From contig CAZHSC010000031.1 in assembly GCA_964534995.1 (NCBI GenBank), positions 1-36,686 on the forward strand: a stretch of 36,686 bases of DNA, read 5' to 3'. This DNA is from JAJTFW01 sp964534995. Lineage in GTDB: Bacteria; Bacteroidota; Bacteroidia; AKYH767-A; OLB10. Under the pieces are notes generated by a model. It was not told the DNA's origin and ran no database searches. It was given only the letters and a program-made list of their open reading frames with translations. Below are positions 25,422-34,500 of the stretch, in pieces (within the stretch, counting starts at the first letter, position 1; every line of letters begins with the position of its first letter). A program made the translations under genes and the position numbers.

Positions 25422-26694
25422 CGGGTCTCGTCGCGTTTTTACGGACAAAAGCCCTCGTGGGTTCTGTACTTACGGCAAAAACCAGGAAGAGATAGAAGAG
25501 AATACCGTAATTGGTTTCACCAAAAATGCCAAATTCGGTCAGCGAATTAATAAAAAGGGGAACGAAAACAAGCAGCATCCGATGTGCGGCACTCCTGTCT
25601 GTCATACGGTAAAGGCTATGCAGGAAAAGGCTCAGTTGCACCAATACCACCCCGAGCCCCGCCAGGCCAAGCCCCAGCAAGACCTGTAAAAAGGTATTAT
25701 GCGTCATGGCGCCGGCATAGGCGTTCAGCGATTCAAATTTATCGGTGTAATCGATGCGCATATAGCCATAGCCCAGGCCCCATTCGCGGGGGAAATTATA
25801 CGTCAGCAGATCGCTCCAGAAGGGAAGACGGCCGGTAAAGGTGTACAATTCCGACCACTGGTCCTGCTTCACAAAAAATGACCAGCCGGCAATGGGAATC
25901 AAGGCCAGTGCGGCGATAAACAGAAAACCCCTTTGCCAGCGGCTGCCGCTCAGCAGTGCATGCAGCATCAACACGCACACGAGGGCCACAAAGGCAGATC
26001 TCGATCCGGTTAGCATCAGCAAATACACGAGTAGGGCTATGCCCGCCAGCACCGACACGCGGATACGCGTATCCTTCACCAGCAGGGGCAGGTAGCAGGC
26101 AATTCCAATCACGAATAGCATACCCAGCTCATTGGGATTGATGATATATCCACCCAGGCGGCTGACGTTACCGCCATGCGTGAGGCGGTAAAACTGCCCG
26201 GGATCCAGGAGGAGCCCTGCTATGAATCCAAGGCCTGTTATCAGTACCGCGGGTGCGATCACGCGTTGCAGGCTGAAATCAGTATGTGGATACTGCCGGC
26301 GCAGGCTATACAGTAAATGCATATACAGGAAGGCGAAAGCGAAACCTTCTATATCCATCAACAGGTGCAGCAGGCTTGAAGCTACAGAACTACTCCATAA
26401 CAGCGATGCTATACCGAAAACAAGGTACAATACATAGGCCAGCGGAGCGGCGGGTGCACTGAACTGCAAAAAGGGAGAATGGGAATTCCGTAGCCTGATT
26501 AGCGCCATCACCAGCAGGAGCAGGGTCAGGCCCAGGCGAAGGCCGGCCTTGAGGGCCTGCACGAGTTCCGGCGAATCGGAAAGCATGAAGTAGGAAGCCA
26601 TGCGCAGCACCAGCAGGAAGACCAGGAAATTCCTGATGCCGCCAGCGGAGGTATCCTTATCCGGCAAGAGCGGTTTGGGGCTTGCTATATTCAC
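25375..26694 (-). CDS. O-antigen ligase/polymerase family membrane protein (Wzy_C domain)
   Basis: The product has 439 residues and roughly 11-12 hydrophobic helices. The start is GTG at 26694, supported by a GTGA overlap with the stop of the upstream glycosyltransferase. The O-antigen ligase (Wzy_C) domain is seen in INPNELGMLFVIGIACYLPL, LLMLTGSRSAFVAL, a large periplasmic loop with GLGYGYMRIDYTDKF, and AMTHNTFLQVLLGLGLAGLG, the usual HNxxL motif. Such proteins join lipid-linked oligosaccharide units into polymer (Wzy) or transfer polymer to lipid A core (WaaL); the two cannot be told apart here. No Wzx flippase or Wzc/Wza exporter is in the window, so those parts must be encoded elsewhere. 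Confidence 0.87.
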   Translation of the reverse strand: MNIASPKPLLPDKDTSAGGIRNFLVFLLVLRMASYFMLSDSPELVQALKAGLRLGLTLLLLVMALIRLRNSHSPFLQFSAPAAPLAYVLYLVFGIASLLWSSSVASSLLHLLMDIEGFAFAFLYMHLLYSLRRQYPHTDFSLQRVIAPAVLITGLGFIAGLLLDPGQFYRLTHGGNVSRLGGYIINPNELGMLFVIGIACYLPLLVKDTRIRVSVLAGIALLVYLLMLTGSRSAFVALVCVLMLHALLSGSRWQRGFLFIAALALIPIAGWSFFVKQDQWSELYTFTGRLPFWSDLLTYNFPREWGLGYGYMRIDYTDKFESLNAYAGAMTHNTFLQVLLGLGLAGLGVVLVQLSLFLHSLYRMTDRSAAHRMLLVFVPLFINSLTEFGIFGETNYGILFYLFLVFAVSTEPTRAFVRKNATRPDEKRRPSPYRSPSLT

Positions 26695-27809
26695 TTCTCT
26701 GTATAAATATTCAACATTTTACGGGCAATAGCCGGCCAATTGTAACGGGTTCTTACCATTTGCCGTGCCAGCTCACCCATCGCAATATGTTCCTGCCGGG
26801 CATAGATACCGGCAAAGACGCGCAGTGCCTCCTGAATAGTCCCGGCTGTACTTTTACGCAGGTGCAGGCCGCAATAGTTTTTTTCCACATCCCGGCCTAC
26901 ATTGGTTGCGGTACTCACCATCAGCGCCTTTCCCAGTGCCGCCGCTTCGAGTACCGCGGTAGGCGATCCCTCCGAACGGGAAGGGTGACAAAAAATATCC
27001 ATATTCATAATGCGGTTGACTTTATCTTTGCCATAGCGGGCACCCATAAAAACAATGCGGTCGCTCACATGCAGGGTTTTCACCAGCGCCTCAAGCATAG
27101 GACGATCGGGTCCATCCCCAATCAGCCACAATTCCCCTTCACCCCCTTCCCTGCAATAGGCAGCGAAACCCTCTACCAGCAAATCAAGACCTTTATAATA
27201 AATATCCATACGGCCGCAAAAACCAAAAACCGGCGAATGCCGGCGCTGCATGCGGTGAAACTCCACTTCCAGCTCGGCGAAATCCTGACCGTTCGGCACC
27301 ACCACCTTGTTATTGAGGCGTACCAGCGTGGCCACATCATCAAATTCGCTCTGGCCCGGAAACTGCACTTTCTTCGCGTCCTTCAGCATCGGCTTCTCAT
27401 AGCGGTTGAAATACATTTTTTTCACCCACTTATTTTTCTCCATCGCCACCTTGTTAAAAGCCCCATGCGGCGTGTACACATAAGGGATCTTCAGTTCCCT
27501 CAGCAATTTGACTACCTTGTAAAAATCATTGATAAAGGCCCCGTGGATATGAAACACCGTATCTTCTTTGTTATTGTAAATGCTGTGGAGCAGTTGCGGA
27601 TCCAGGTCGCGGTAAAAGGGTTGGGCCCTGAAAAGGCGGGTTGGGAAAGGCCGAGGATATACGGGGTTCTCCACGTTGCGGGTAATGCCCCATATTTCCA
27701 CATCCACACCCAGCTCATACAGGCTCATCGTTAAAAAGTGAACCACCCTGTTCACGCCATTCATGCGCTCAGGATTTGCTTTACCCAGTACGAGGTGAAT
27801 TACCTTCAT
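26691..27809 (-). CDS. Glycosyltransferase family 4 protein, first gene of the polysaccharide run
   Basis: The product has 372 residues. The N-terminal half begins MKVIHLVLGKANPERMNGVN and shows YVYTPHGAFNKVAMEKNKW on the acceptor side. The C-terminal half has PVFGFCGRMDIYYKGLDLLV, LWLIGDGPDRPML and the EX7E region SRSEGSPTAVLEAAALGKAL. All are typical of retaining GT4 enzymes. It should extend a lipid-linked glycan in the cytoplasm. It is the most upstream gene of the minus-strand run; the 281 bp before it holds a short direct repeat and then the CRISPR array. Its antisense strand carries a 350-codon open frame that has no family features and is treated as a shadow. Confidence 0.88.
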   Translation of the reverse strand: MKVIHLVLGKANPERMNGVNRVVHFLTMSLYELGVDVEIWGITRNVENPVYPRPFPTRLFRAQPFYRDLDPQLLHSIYNNKEDTVFHIHGAFINDFYKVVKLLRELKIPYVYTPHGAFNKVAMEKNKWVKKMYFNRYEKPMLKDAKKVQFPGQSEFDDVATLVRLNNKVVVPNGQDFAELEVEFHRMQRRHSPVFGFCGRMDIYYKGLDLLVEGFAAYCREGGEGELWLIGDGPDRPMLEALVKTLHVSDRIVFMGARYGKDKVNRIMNMDIFCHPSRSEGSPTAVLEAAALGKALMVSTATNVGRDVEKNYCGLHLRKSTAGTIQEALRVFAGIYARQEHIAMGELARQMVRTRYNWPAIARKMLNIYTEK

Positions 27810-27917
27810 AGATGGGCTTTATACGTGTAAGGATCCTGTAAGGTTTCGGAAAAAAAAAGAAGAAAATGACAAGGGATTTTAATTTGATACTTCATCTGCC
27901 TGAAAATAGTTACAAGA

Positions 27918-27949
27918 GGCCGCGTTAACAAAGCCACGAATGCACGAAT
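27918..27949. repeat. Short dispersed repeat, copy 1
   Basis: GCCGCGTTAACAAAGCCACG followed by ATGCACGAAT recurs at 28030-28060 with one mismatch. The reverse complement, with ATTCGTGCATTCGTGGC, is of a type I associate with frequent intergenic repeats in Bacteroidota. Confidence 0.6.
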
Positions 27950-28029
27950 TACAGCAGATGAATTTTTTGCCGGACCCGCTGCGGGGTATTTATATTTTAC
28001 GCCCTGTGCAGAGGATAGGGATAAAGGAT

Positions 28030-28060
28030 GCCGCGTTAACAAAGCCACGCATGCACGAAT
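28030..28060. repeat. Short dispersed repeat, copy 2
   Basis: This is the second copy of the repeat at 27918-27949, same orientation, 112 bp later. One base differs (CACGC versus CACGA). It ends 30 bp before the first CRISPR repeat. Confidence 0.6.
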
Positions 28061-28090
28061 GAAAGCATATGATAGCTTAATCGTCTTTGC

Positions 28091-29649
28091 GTTGTGATTT
28101 GCTTTCATCTTGTATCTTTGAAATATTGAAAGCACCTGCCGCTTTGATTAATTGATACGCAAACGTGTTGTGATTTGCTTTCATCTTGTATCTTTGAAAT
28201 ATTGAAAGCACCCCGGTTGGAAAAAATCAAATCCGCCCATTTGTTGTGATTTGCTTTCATCTTGTATCTTTGAAATATTGAAAGCACCTGTACAGAAAAT
28301 TGTGCGGCGTTGCTCATGTTGTGATTTGCTTTCATCTTGTATCTTTGAAATATTGAAAGCACCTGACCGGGAAAAAAGCGTATGCAACTATAGTTGTGAT
28401 TTGCTTTCATCTTGTATCTTTGAAATATTGAAAGCACCAGTAGTGCTATATTGAAGCTGTGGTATTCGTTGTGATTTGCTTTCATCTTGTATCTTTGAAA
28501 TATTGAAAGCACCGGGCCGTAGAGTTTTTCAAGGCTGTTATTGTTGTGATTTGCTTTCATCTTGTATCTTTGAAATATTGAAAGCACCGAAACGCAAAAC
28601 CCGAACCCGACCCCCGCGTTGTGATTTGCTTTCATCTTGTATCTTTGAAATATTGAAAGCACCGTTATTGCCAATCGTTTTACGGTTGAGCTAGTTGTGA
28701 TTTGCTTTCATCTTGTATCTTTGAAATATTGAAAGCACCTCAAACAGCAGGGTTGAGACGTTATTACACGTTGTGATTTGCTTTCATCTTGTATCTTTGA
28801 AATATTGAAAGCACCATCAACAGGGACTCAAATACCGAGCACCCTGTTGTGATTTGCTTTCATCTTGTATCTTTGAAATATTGAAAGCACCCAACATGTG
28901 TGTTCGAATCACACCCTCCTCGTTGTGATTTGCTTTCATCTTGTATCTTTGAAATATTGAAAGCACCCTTCCAGCACTAAGGTCCTCCTTTGGTCCTGTT
29001 GTGATTTGCTTTCATCTTGTATCTTTGAAATATTGAAAGCACCCAAAAACATCGGCATATTTACCTGTTGCCCGTTGTGATTTGCTTTCATCTTGTATCT
29101 TTGAAATATTGAAAGCACCGCTGCCTGTGAAACTTTGCCCCCGCAAAATGTTGTGATTTGCTTTCATCTTGTATCTTTGAAATATTGAAAGCACCGTCTC
29201 TTTTAGAATTGTTGCCTGCGTATCAGTTGTGATTTGCTTTCATCTTGTATCTTTGAAATATTGAAAGCACCAATGCCGGCAAAGCTTTCATCTCTCATTA
29301 GTTGTGATTTGCTTTCATCTTGTATCTTTGAAATATTGAAAGCACCGTGAAGGTCTGAGTTAAGTCAGCCTGCTTTGTTGTGATTTGCTTTCATCTTGTA
29401 TCTTTGAAATATTGAAAGCACCCTTCCGATCTGAGTTGGGTATAATGTATCAGTTGTGATTTGCTTTCATCTTGTATCTTTGAAATATTGAAAGCACCGG
29501 TTTGTGGAGGCAAATATAGTCGCTTTTGTTGTGATTTGCTTTCATCTTGTATCTTTGAAATATTGAAAGCACCCTAAAAATATTGCTTTTATGCTGAAAT
29601 GTTGTTGTGATTTGCTTTCATCTTGTATCTTTGAAATATTGAAAGCACC
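28091..29649 (+). CRISPR. Type II-C CRISPR array: 21 identical 46-bp repeats, 20 spacers
   Basis: Repeats begin GTTGTGATTTGCTTTC and end TATTGAAAGCACC. I counted 21 copies, all identical by eye, at starts 28091, 28167, 28243, 28318, 28393, 28468, 28543, 28618, 28694, 28770, 28846, 28922, 28998, 29074, 29150, 29226, 29301, 29377, 29453, 29528 and 29604. Spacers are 30 bp (thirteen) or 29 bp (seven) and none repeats. The crRNA strand is plus: the first 22 bases of the repeat pair with the tracrRNA anti-repeat at 36529-36548. The array is therefore transcribed toward, and converges with, the cas operon. Repeat positions 2-4 (TTG) and 23-30 (TATCTTTG) form a Bacteroidota promoter signature within every repeat. 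There is no degenerate terminal repeat at either end. Confidence 0.98.
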
Positions 29650-29712
29650 AGAGGTGGTAATATTTCACTATATTTCAATAGATTAGGCCTGATTTTTGAA
29701 TGAAAAAATCAG
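29650..29712. other. A+T-rich flank of array, possible leader, with a small hairpin
   Basis: The 63 bp after the last repeat is A+T-rich (gtaatatttcactatatttc) and faces cas2/cas1. It ends with an inverted repeat CTGATTTTT (29689-29697) and AAAAATCAG (29704-29712). It is a candidate integration leader, but identical terminal repeats at both ends leave the leader side undecided. Confidence 0.4.
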
Positions 29713-29717
29713 CAGGT

Positions 29718-29753
29718 AAAAAGCCGGGGGTATTTGGAAATACCCGGCTTTTT
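29718..29753. terminator. Strong bidirectional terminator between array and cas2
   Basis: AAAAAGCCGGG (29718-29728) pairs with CCCGGCTTTTT (29743-29753), with a further TATTT/AAATA pairing inside. The stem ends in T-runs on both strands, so it can stop the plus-strand array transcript and the minus-strand cas9-cas2 operon, whose last codon is at 29803. Confidence 0.88.
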
Positions 29754-29802
29754 GCATTTTATCCCGTAAAAATGAAATTGTTAAAAATAATAGCACGAGC
29801 GG

Positions 29803-30132
29803 TTAAAACAATTCCAGTTGTTGCGGGGTACCGGTTCGCTCAGCTTCCTTGCGTCCGTAAAAAATTTCCATCATTCCAAATTGCTTATCGGTGATGGATA
29901 AAATACCCACATGTCCCGATTCCGGCAGTAATTTTTTTACCCGTTTAATATGGACTTCCGCATTTTCGCGGCTCGAGCAATGGCGCAGGTAAATAGAAAA
30001 CTGAAACATAGTGAATCCGTCCGCCATGATTTCCTTCCTGAATTTGGCAGCCACCCGCCGTTCCTTCCTGGTTTCGGTCGGCAAATCAAAGAGAACGAGT
30101 ATCCACAAAATACGATATTCGTTAAGTCGCAT
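29803..30132 (-). CDS. cas2: CRISPR-associated endoribonuclease/integrase subunit Cas2
   Basis: The 109-residue protein has the ferredoxin-like Cas2 start ILWILVLFDLPTETRKERR with the conserved Asp16, followed by FTMFQFSIYLRHCSS and a KRVKKLLPESGHVGILSIT segment. Cas2 forms the Cas1-Cas2 complex that integrates new spacers. Length fits type II Cas2. Its ATG directly follows the cas1 stop with no gap, so both are on one transcript. It is the last gene of the cas operon and is followed by a strong terminator. Confidence 0.97.
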   Translation of the reverse strand: MRLNEYRILWILVLFDLPTETRKERRVAAKFRKEIMADGFTMFQFSIYLRHCSSRENAEVHIKRVKKLLPESGHVGILSITDKQFGMMEIFYGRKEAERTGTPQQLELF

Positions 30133-31065
30133 TTATTCCATTATTGGATATAAAATTTTCTTGCTGCTTCCTTCAAAACACCGGACTATGGATGCGCTTG
30201 TTCTTTGAATACCTACCATTAACGGGCTCTTTTCTCCCCCGATTACTATATCCAGTCCGGGAATTTCCAGCAATTGCTTCTTTAAGGGAACAGTAATTTC
30301 ACTAAAGTCTTCACCACTCTCAACAATTTTGCAAACCACCTCATCTACAATAGGCCGGTATGGCTCCATAATATCGTCAGCCAAACAATAGGCATTGTAC
30401 TTATTGCGGTGATGAATGCCAAGGGTAGGTAATAATCCTGAAGCCGTCAATCCACGTGCGACTATTGCCCTTAAAACAGCATAGCCGTAATTCAGCAATT
30501 GATTGGGCGCTTCACCGTCTCTCCGGCGAAAAAACTGCAAATGATCCGGAAAAATGGATTTCCAATAATAGGCGGCAGCCCGGGCCTCAAAGTTATCCGG
30601 ATCACCGGAACGGACACTTGCCGCCCAGTTCATCATATTTTCCACTTCCCTGCCTTTTCGTTTCAATACAATTGCCTGGTTAAATATTTTGGCGCTGACC
30701 GTTTGCTGCCACATTTGTTTCTTTAACGGGAGTGACGCATCCATCTGTATCCTGAAACGCTCGTTTTGAACAGTGTTAACGTTTAAAGGCAAGAGCAATC
30801 CGGAAGGATGATGGGTTTGATCGCAAGGAATAAATGCCACGTTATTTTCAAGCAATGCAGCTATTAATGCCTGCGTAATCGTAATTTGCTGATGATCCAA
30901 TACTACTACGCCAATATCCTCAACAGGAACAGAAGTCCTTGCCGATCGCCTGACGCTTTCCGGTAGTTCCTTGTTCTTACAGGCCTCCGGTAACCTGATC
31001 AGCATTTGCCCGTTTTCGAGACTTAAATAAACCGGATTTCCAAAATACAGCGTTCGCTTGATCAT
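30133..31065 (-). CDS. cas1: Type II CRISPR-associated integrase Cas1
   Basis: The 310-residue protein matches type II Cas1. The N-terminal beta domain starts MIKRTLYFGNPVYLSLENGQ and contains VEDIGVVVLDHQQITITQAL. The helical catalytic domain has Glu160 in GDPDNFEARAAAYYW, His218/219 in TLGIHHRNKYNAYCLADD, and Asp230/231 with Glu234 in DDIMEPYRP; these are the metal-binding catalytic residues. It carries out spacer integration with Cas2. No cas4 or csn2 is present, which fits subtype II-C. The gene follows the nucleotidyltransferase gene after a 26-bp gap and abuts cas2. Confidence 0.97.
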   Translation of the reverse strand: MIKRTLYFGNPVYLSLENGQMLIRLPEACKNKELPESVRRSARTSVPVEDIGVVVLDHQQITITQALIAALLENNVAFIPCDQTHHPSGLLLPLNVNTVQNERFRIQMDASLPLKKQMWQQTVSAKIFNQAIVLKRKGREVENMMNWAASVRSGDPDNFEARAAAYYWKSIFPDHLQFFRRRDGEAPNQLLNYGYAVLRAIVARGLTASGLLPTLGIHHRNKYNAYCLADDIMEPYRPIVDEVVCKIVESGEDFSEITVPLKKQLLEIPGLDIVIGGEKSPLMVGIQRTSASIVRCFEGSSKKILYPIME

Positions 31066-31091
31066 GTTAATAATAAATTATTGAAAATTGA

Positions 31092-31568
31092 TTATCCAGG
31101 CTTTCCCTTTCGATGTATCCTTTGCAATTGATCAATATCATACTTGTCTTTAGGACGTCCGGTATTGAATTTCATGGTAATTAAATGTTGGTAATCAACT
31201 ACCGGCACTTTCAAGTCTTTCAGAGAAAAGAATGCCCTTTTTTCCCATGCTTCATCAAAATGAACCAGATTTACCCTGGTAATAAAATCAATTTGAAAGG
31301 GTGGCTCACCAATGGATATAACCTGCGCTTCCTCAAAATTCAAGCCTTCCATTCTCTCCCACACTGACCTGCTGTTGCATAAGTCCTTAAACAGCCCAAT
31401 AAATTTCTTTTTGTTTTCCTCAGAAGGCCTGAGCCATAAATCCATATCACCTGTATAGCGGCCATATCCATAATAATTCACGGCATATCCGCCAATTACC
31501 AGGAAATCTATGTTATTAAACAACAATTTCTCGATTACTTCAACAAAAACCGGCTCAAGAATTTTCAT
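31092..31568 (-). CDS. Small nucleotidyltransferase (MNT/AbiEii-type fold) inside the cas operon
   Basis: The 158-residue product shows a nucleotidyltransferase core: FLVIGGYAVNYYGYGRYTGD with Gly26-Gly27 followed by Asp41 and Asp43 (GDMDLWL), and a third acidic residue Asp94 in FQIDFIT. The C-terminal KFNTGRPKDKYDIDQL is shared with AbiEii/MenT-like and DUF6036-like proteins. All three catalytic acidic residues appear intact. Known relatives include toxins that add nucleotides to tRNA and antitoxins that AMPylate a partner; which applies here is unknown. Its first 14 bp overlap the end of cas9, and cas1 follows 26 bp later, so it should be cotranslated with the CRISPR proteins. It is not a standard component of type II-C. 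No HEPN or AbiEi-like partner gene is next to it. Confidence 0.85.
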   Translation of the reverse strand: MKILEPVFVEVIEKLLFNNIDFLVIGGYAVNYYGYGRYTGDMDLWLRPSEENKKKFIGLFKDLCNSRSVWERMEGLNFEEAQVISIGEPPFQIDFITRVNLVHFDEAWEKRAFFSLKDLKVPVVDYQHLITMKFNTGRPKDKYDIDQLQRIHRKGKPG

Positions 31569-34500
31569 TGGGAGGGTTGATTTTTACTTTATTGAAATTT
31601 TTTTGCTTTTCATCTTCCGATAAATCAGATGAATGGCTTGTATCCCGCAATTTTTGAAGATATGCCAATCGTTCTTCCACCGTCATGTTGACCGTATGCA
31701 TCAGCATTTTTTCATCAGCCTCTTCAAACGTACTCATTGTAATCTTGTTAGCGTATCCAGACCGGCTTTCATTTACAGACGAAGGGATAGTATTAGCGGA
31801 AACAAAATCATTTTTAGAAGGTAAAATAATATTGCCAATTCGATCAATGTTGATTTTTAAACATACTTCCTTTATCATTATTTCATCAATAGCTCTCTCC
31901 ATTTTATTCATTGAAGAAAACTCTTTTTTATCCACTATAGAACTGGCAACATTTGACTGGATAAAAAAACATTGTTTACCGGTAGCGCTCACCACCTTAT
32001 AAATTCTGTTAAATTGTTCAATATTCCAATTTTCCGTTCCGGCGATCTTTGAATTATCAATTTCTTCAGAGGTTGGCACATAAACCAGTTCGTTGGGTGA
32101 TAATGTAAAAAGTAATTTGTTGATGCCATTTGATTTTTCCTCCATCTTTGACAGAGGCACAACTGGTAATCTCTGCATTTGATTATACATTACCTCCTGA
32201 AAAGGAATGCTTTCAAAACTGCGTTTGCCACCTTCATCCTGATAAATAGCAAAATACAAATTAGTTCCTTTTGCGGCCTCAACGAATTTAGAGGTTTTAT
32301 TGCCTGTCCTGCCAATGGCAAATTTACTGCCCTTGGTTTCATAAATTCTGACTTTGTAAACAGGATGATGAAATTTGCCGTTGTTCAATGAAACGATATT
32401 TTTATTCATATCCTCAATGCCCTCCGGCGAAAAAGCCAACACTTCAGGCAATATTGATTTACCATGTTCGTTTTTTTGATTTTGATATTTATCCTGACGA
32501 AGATGTGCCAATAAAATTTTCCTAATCCCTGTGTCGGTTATAGCTTCAATTTTGTCCTCACTTATATCTTCATTCAAACTGACTCTGGATGCAACCAGTT
32601 CATTATCGTAGTAATAAATTTCAACCTTTGAAACTTCTTTTCCCATCCATTTATTATCTCTTTCTTTAAAATATTTCAGAATAGCTTTTTTGTCCAATTT
32701 CTCATTATGCAATTCACTTATCTTTTTTTTCAGTGCCTTATCGGTCAACATACTAAAATTATCAATTGCCGCGGAAAGCTGAACAGTCTTTTTCAGACGG
32801 ATATTCACCACACCCTTAACGGTATCTTTATGTAATGACTTCCTTATTGCCCAGTTTTCACCTCGGGTTTGCCTGACAATTTCCTTTCCAACTGCATTTC
32901 CGTTTTCATCTCTTTTCCATTGCTGCGTGTAATTGACAGTTTTATTTATGATCCTCATATTCTGCTTGAAGCTCACAATGGTAGTTTGCAGTTTTCTTTT
33001 ACAATCTTCCGTTATTGTTGGCCATGGTTTATAAAACACCCACATATACTGCTTAGGATTATGTTTATCAAAAACCTTTTCACATAATTGCTTCCTCAAA
33101 TCATATCTCAAGTCACTTTGCTTCGCCTTTGCATATTCATTATTTAAATAATTAATGTGATTACGTGAGGCACAAGCGATGACCATAGCATCCAGTGCAT
33201 GGTGCCGGTGATCAATTCTCTTCTTACTAAAACCCTTTGAAAGATTTATCGGGACTGAGATTTGAAAGACGCTCTTCCCCTCCTTATTTTCCCATTTGCC
33301 GAAGGCATCAGAGCCTGTCAACTCATTCATTCTTTGGAAACGGGGTGCCATTAAATTGTTCCAAACATCATTTAATCCCCAATCATGCCGCAGGGTTGAT
33401 GTAATGCTTCCATTACAAACTACAACATTTTTTGAAGTAACCGCTTCTTCACCGTGTTCCCGTACTATANNNNNNNNNNTACTGATATACCGGGTATCAT
33501 TTAATTGCCTTTCAATAAATGAATCGGGTATATCCAACATCAATAATTTCTTCATTTTTACCCTGTTGTTCGAATAAAATTTCTTCACAAAGTCCTCATA
33601 GGCCGCAAGCGAAAACAATTTAACCTTTTTACCAAAGCTCAATTCTATAATCTTCTCCTGGTTGCCGCTTATATATTGATACGCAGTATTGCTATCCTTA
33701 TCTTTATTTACCTCACTCTCACAAATCACCTTATTACTCAGGCTATCATCAAAATATCTGGCTTGTGGAATAATGTGTTCAATTTCATATGCAGAAGTAA
33801 ATAATTTAGCGAGTTCAATTATTTCACCGGTATAGGGTGACCGGTATTTTTGTTCCAGCCATAATTTATAGCGCAATAATTCTGATTTAGAAGGCTCATT
33901 TGCTTTTAATATCTTATGTATATCCTCAGGTATTTCGATGTCACTTTTCAAAACACCTTCCTCATAAATTTTCAATATCTCCTGCTGATTGGGTGAATAT
34001 GGCCGCACATTTTCATACCTTGCATCTTCCTTTAATTCAGCAATCAATAATTTTATCCTTATGTTGGTATTCTCATTTGCATTTATCTGATTAGATATCG
34101 CTTTACGTTTATCCGCCGGATTTTTCATATCACGTCCCAGTTCGATGTGGATCTCATCAAAATAATTCACCTGACCTTTACCGTAAAACCTCCAGATATC
34201 AACAATCACTTTAAGCGTTTCCTTTATGACTTGCTCAACAATCGGATTACGTAAATACCCCTGCTTAAAAACAGTTTTCAAATAATTTTCAATATCATTG
34301 GGATGCTCCCATTTCTGAGTCTCATTTGCCTCAGAATGCCTTCCATAAACAGCATAACATGCCTGATAGGTATTTAAACCCTGAAATTGATCAGCACCTT
34401 TCAATTTAGCGAAACTTTTCAAATACTGTCTGGTAATATCATCATCCGCTACTTCTTCTATTTTTTTCTCATTATAATTAATTTCCACCAGTCTTGTTAC

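Larger units (their letters stand above)
11281..27809 (-). other. Probable long transcription unit: surface polysaccharide genes running into T9SS genes
   Basis: Twelve minus-strand genes follow each other with overlaps or very short gaps: GTGA overlap at 26691-26694, a 47-bp overlap at 25375-25421, ATGA at 24054-24057, gaps of 25, 2, 17 and 2 bp down to 19961, then a 259-bp gap (18611-18869), then ATGA at 17417-17420, a 4-bp overlap at 14472-14475 and a 6-bp gap at 12370-12375. The only candidate break is the 259-bp gap, which has no convincing terminator or promoter. Operon status is inferred from spacing. Confidence 0.6.
27810..28090. other. Spacer between polysaccharide genes and CRISPR array
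   Basis: No gene is seen. It holds two copies of a ~31-bp direct repeat and the left flank of the CRISPR array. No conserved TAnnTTTG element for the polysaccharide operon was found on the minus strand. Confidence 0.4.

Noticed and set aside
26682..27734. 350-codon open frame opposite the first glycosyltransferase
   Set aside because: It is the antisense shadow of a clear GT4 gene and shows no motif; G+C-rich coding sequence often leaves such frames open.
28105..29194. Open reading frames of 60-189 codons on both strands of the CRISPR array
   Set aside because: They are translations of the repeated 46-bp unit and spacers, with periodic peptide repeats and no protein family.
29423..29452. 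Spacer 18 begins CTTCCGATCT, the same as the end of a common sequencing adapter
   Set aside because: Only 10 bases match and the rest of the spacer is unrelated; flanking repeats are intact and the spacer has normal length. Chance is the simpler explanation.
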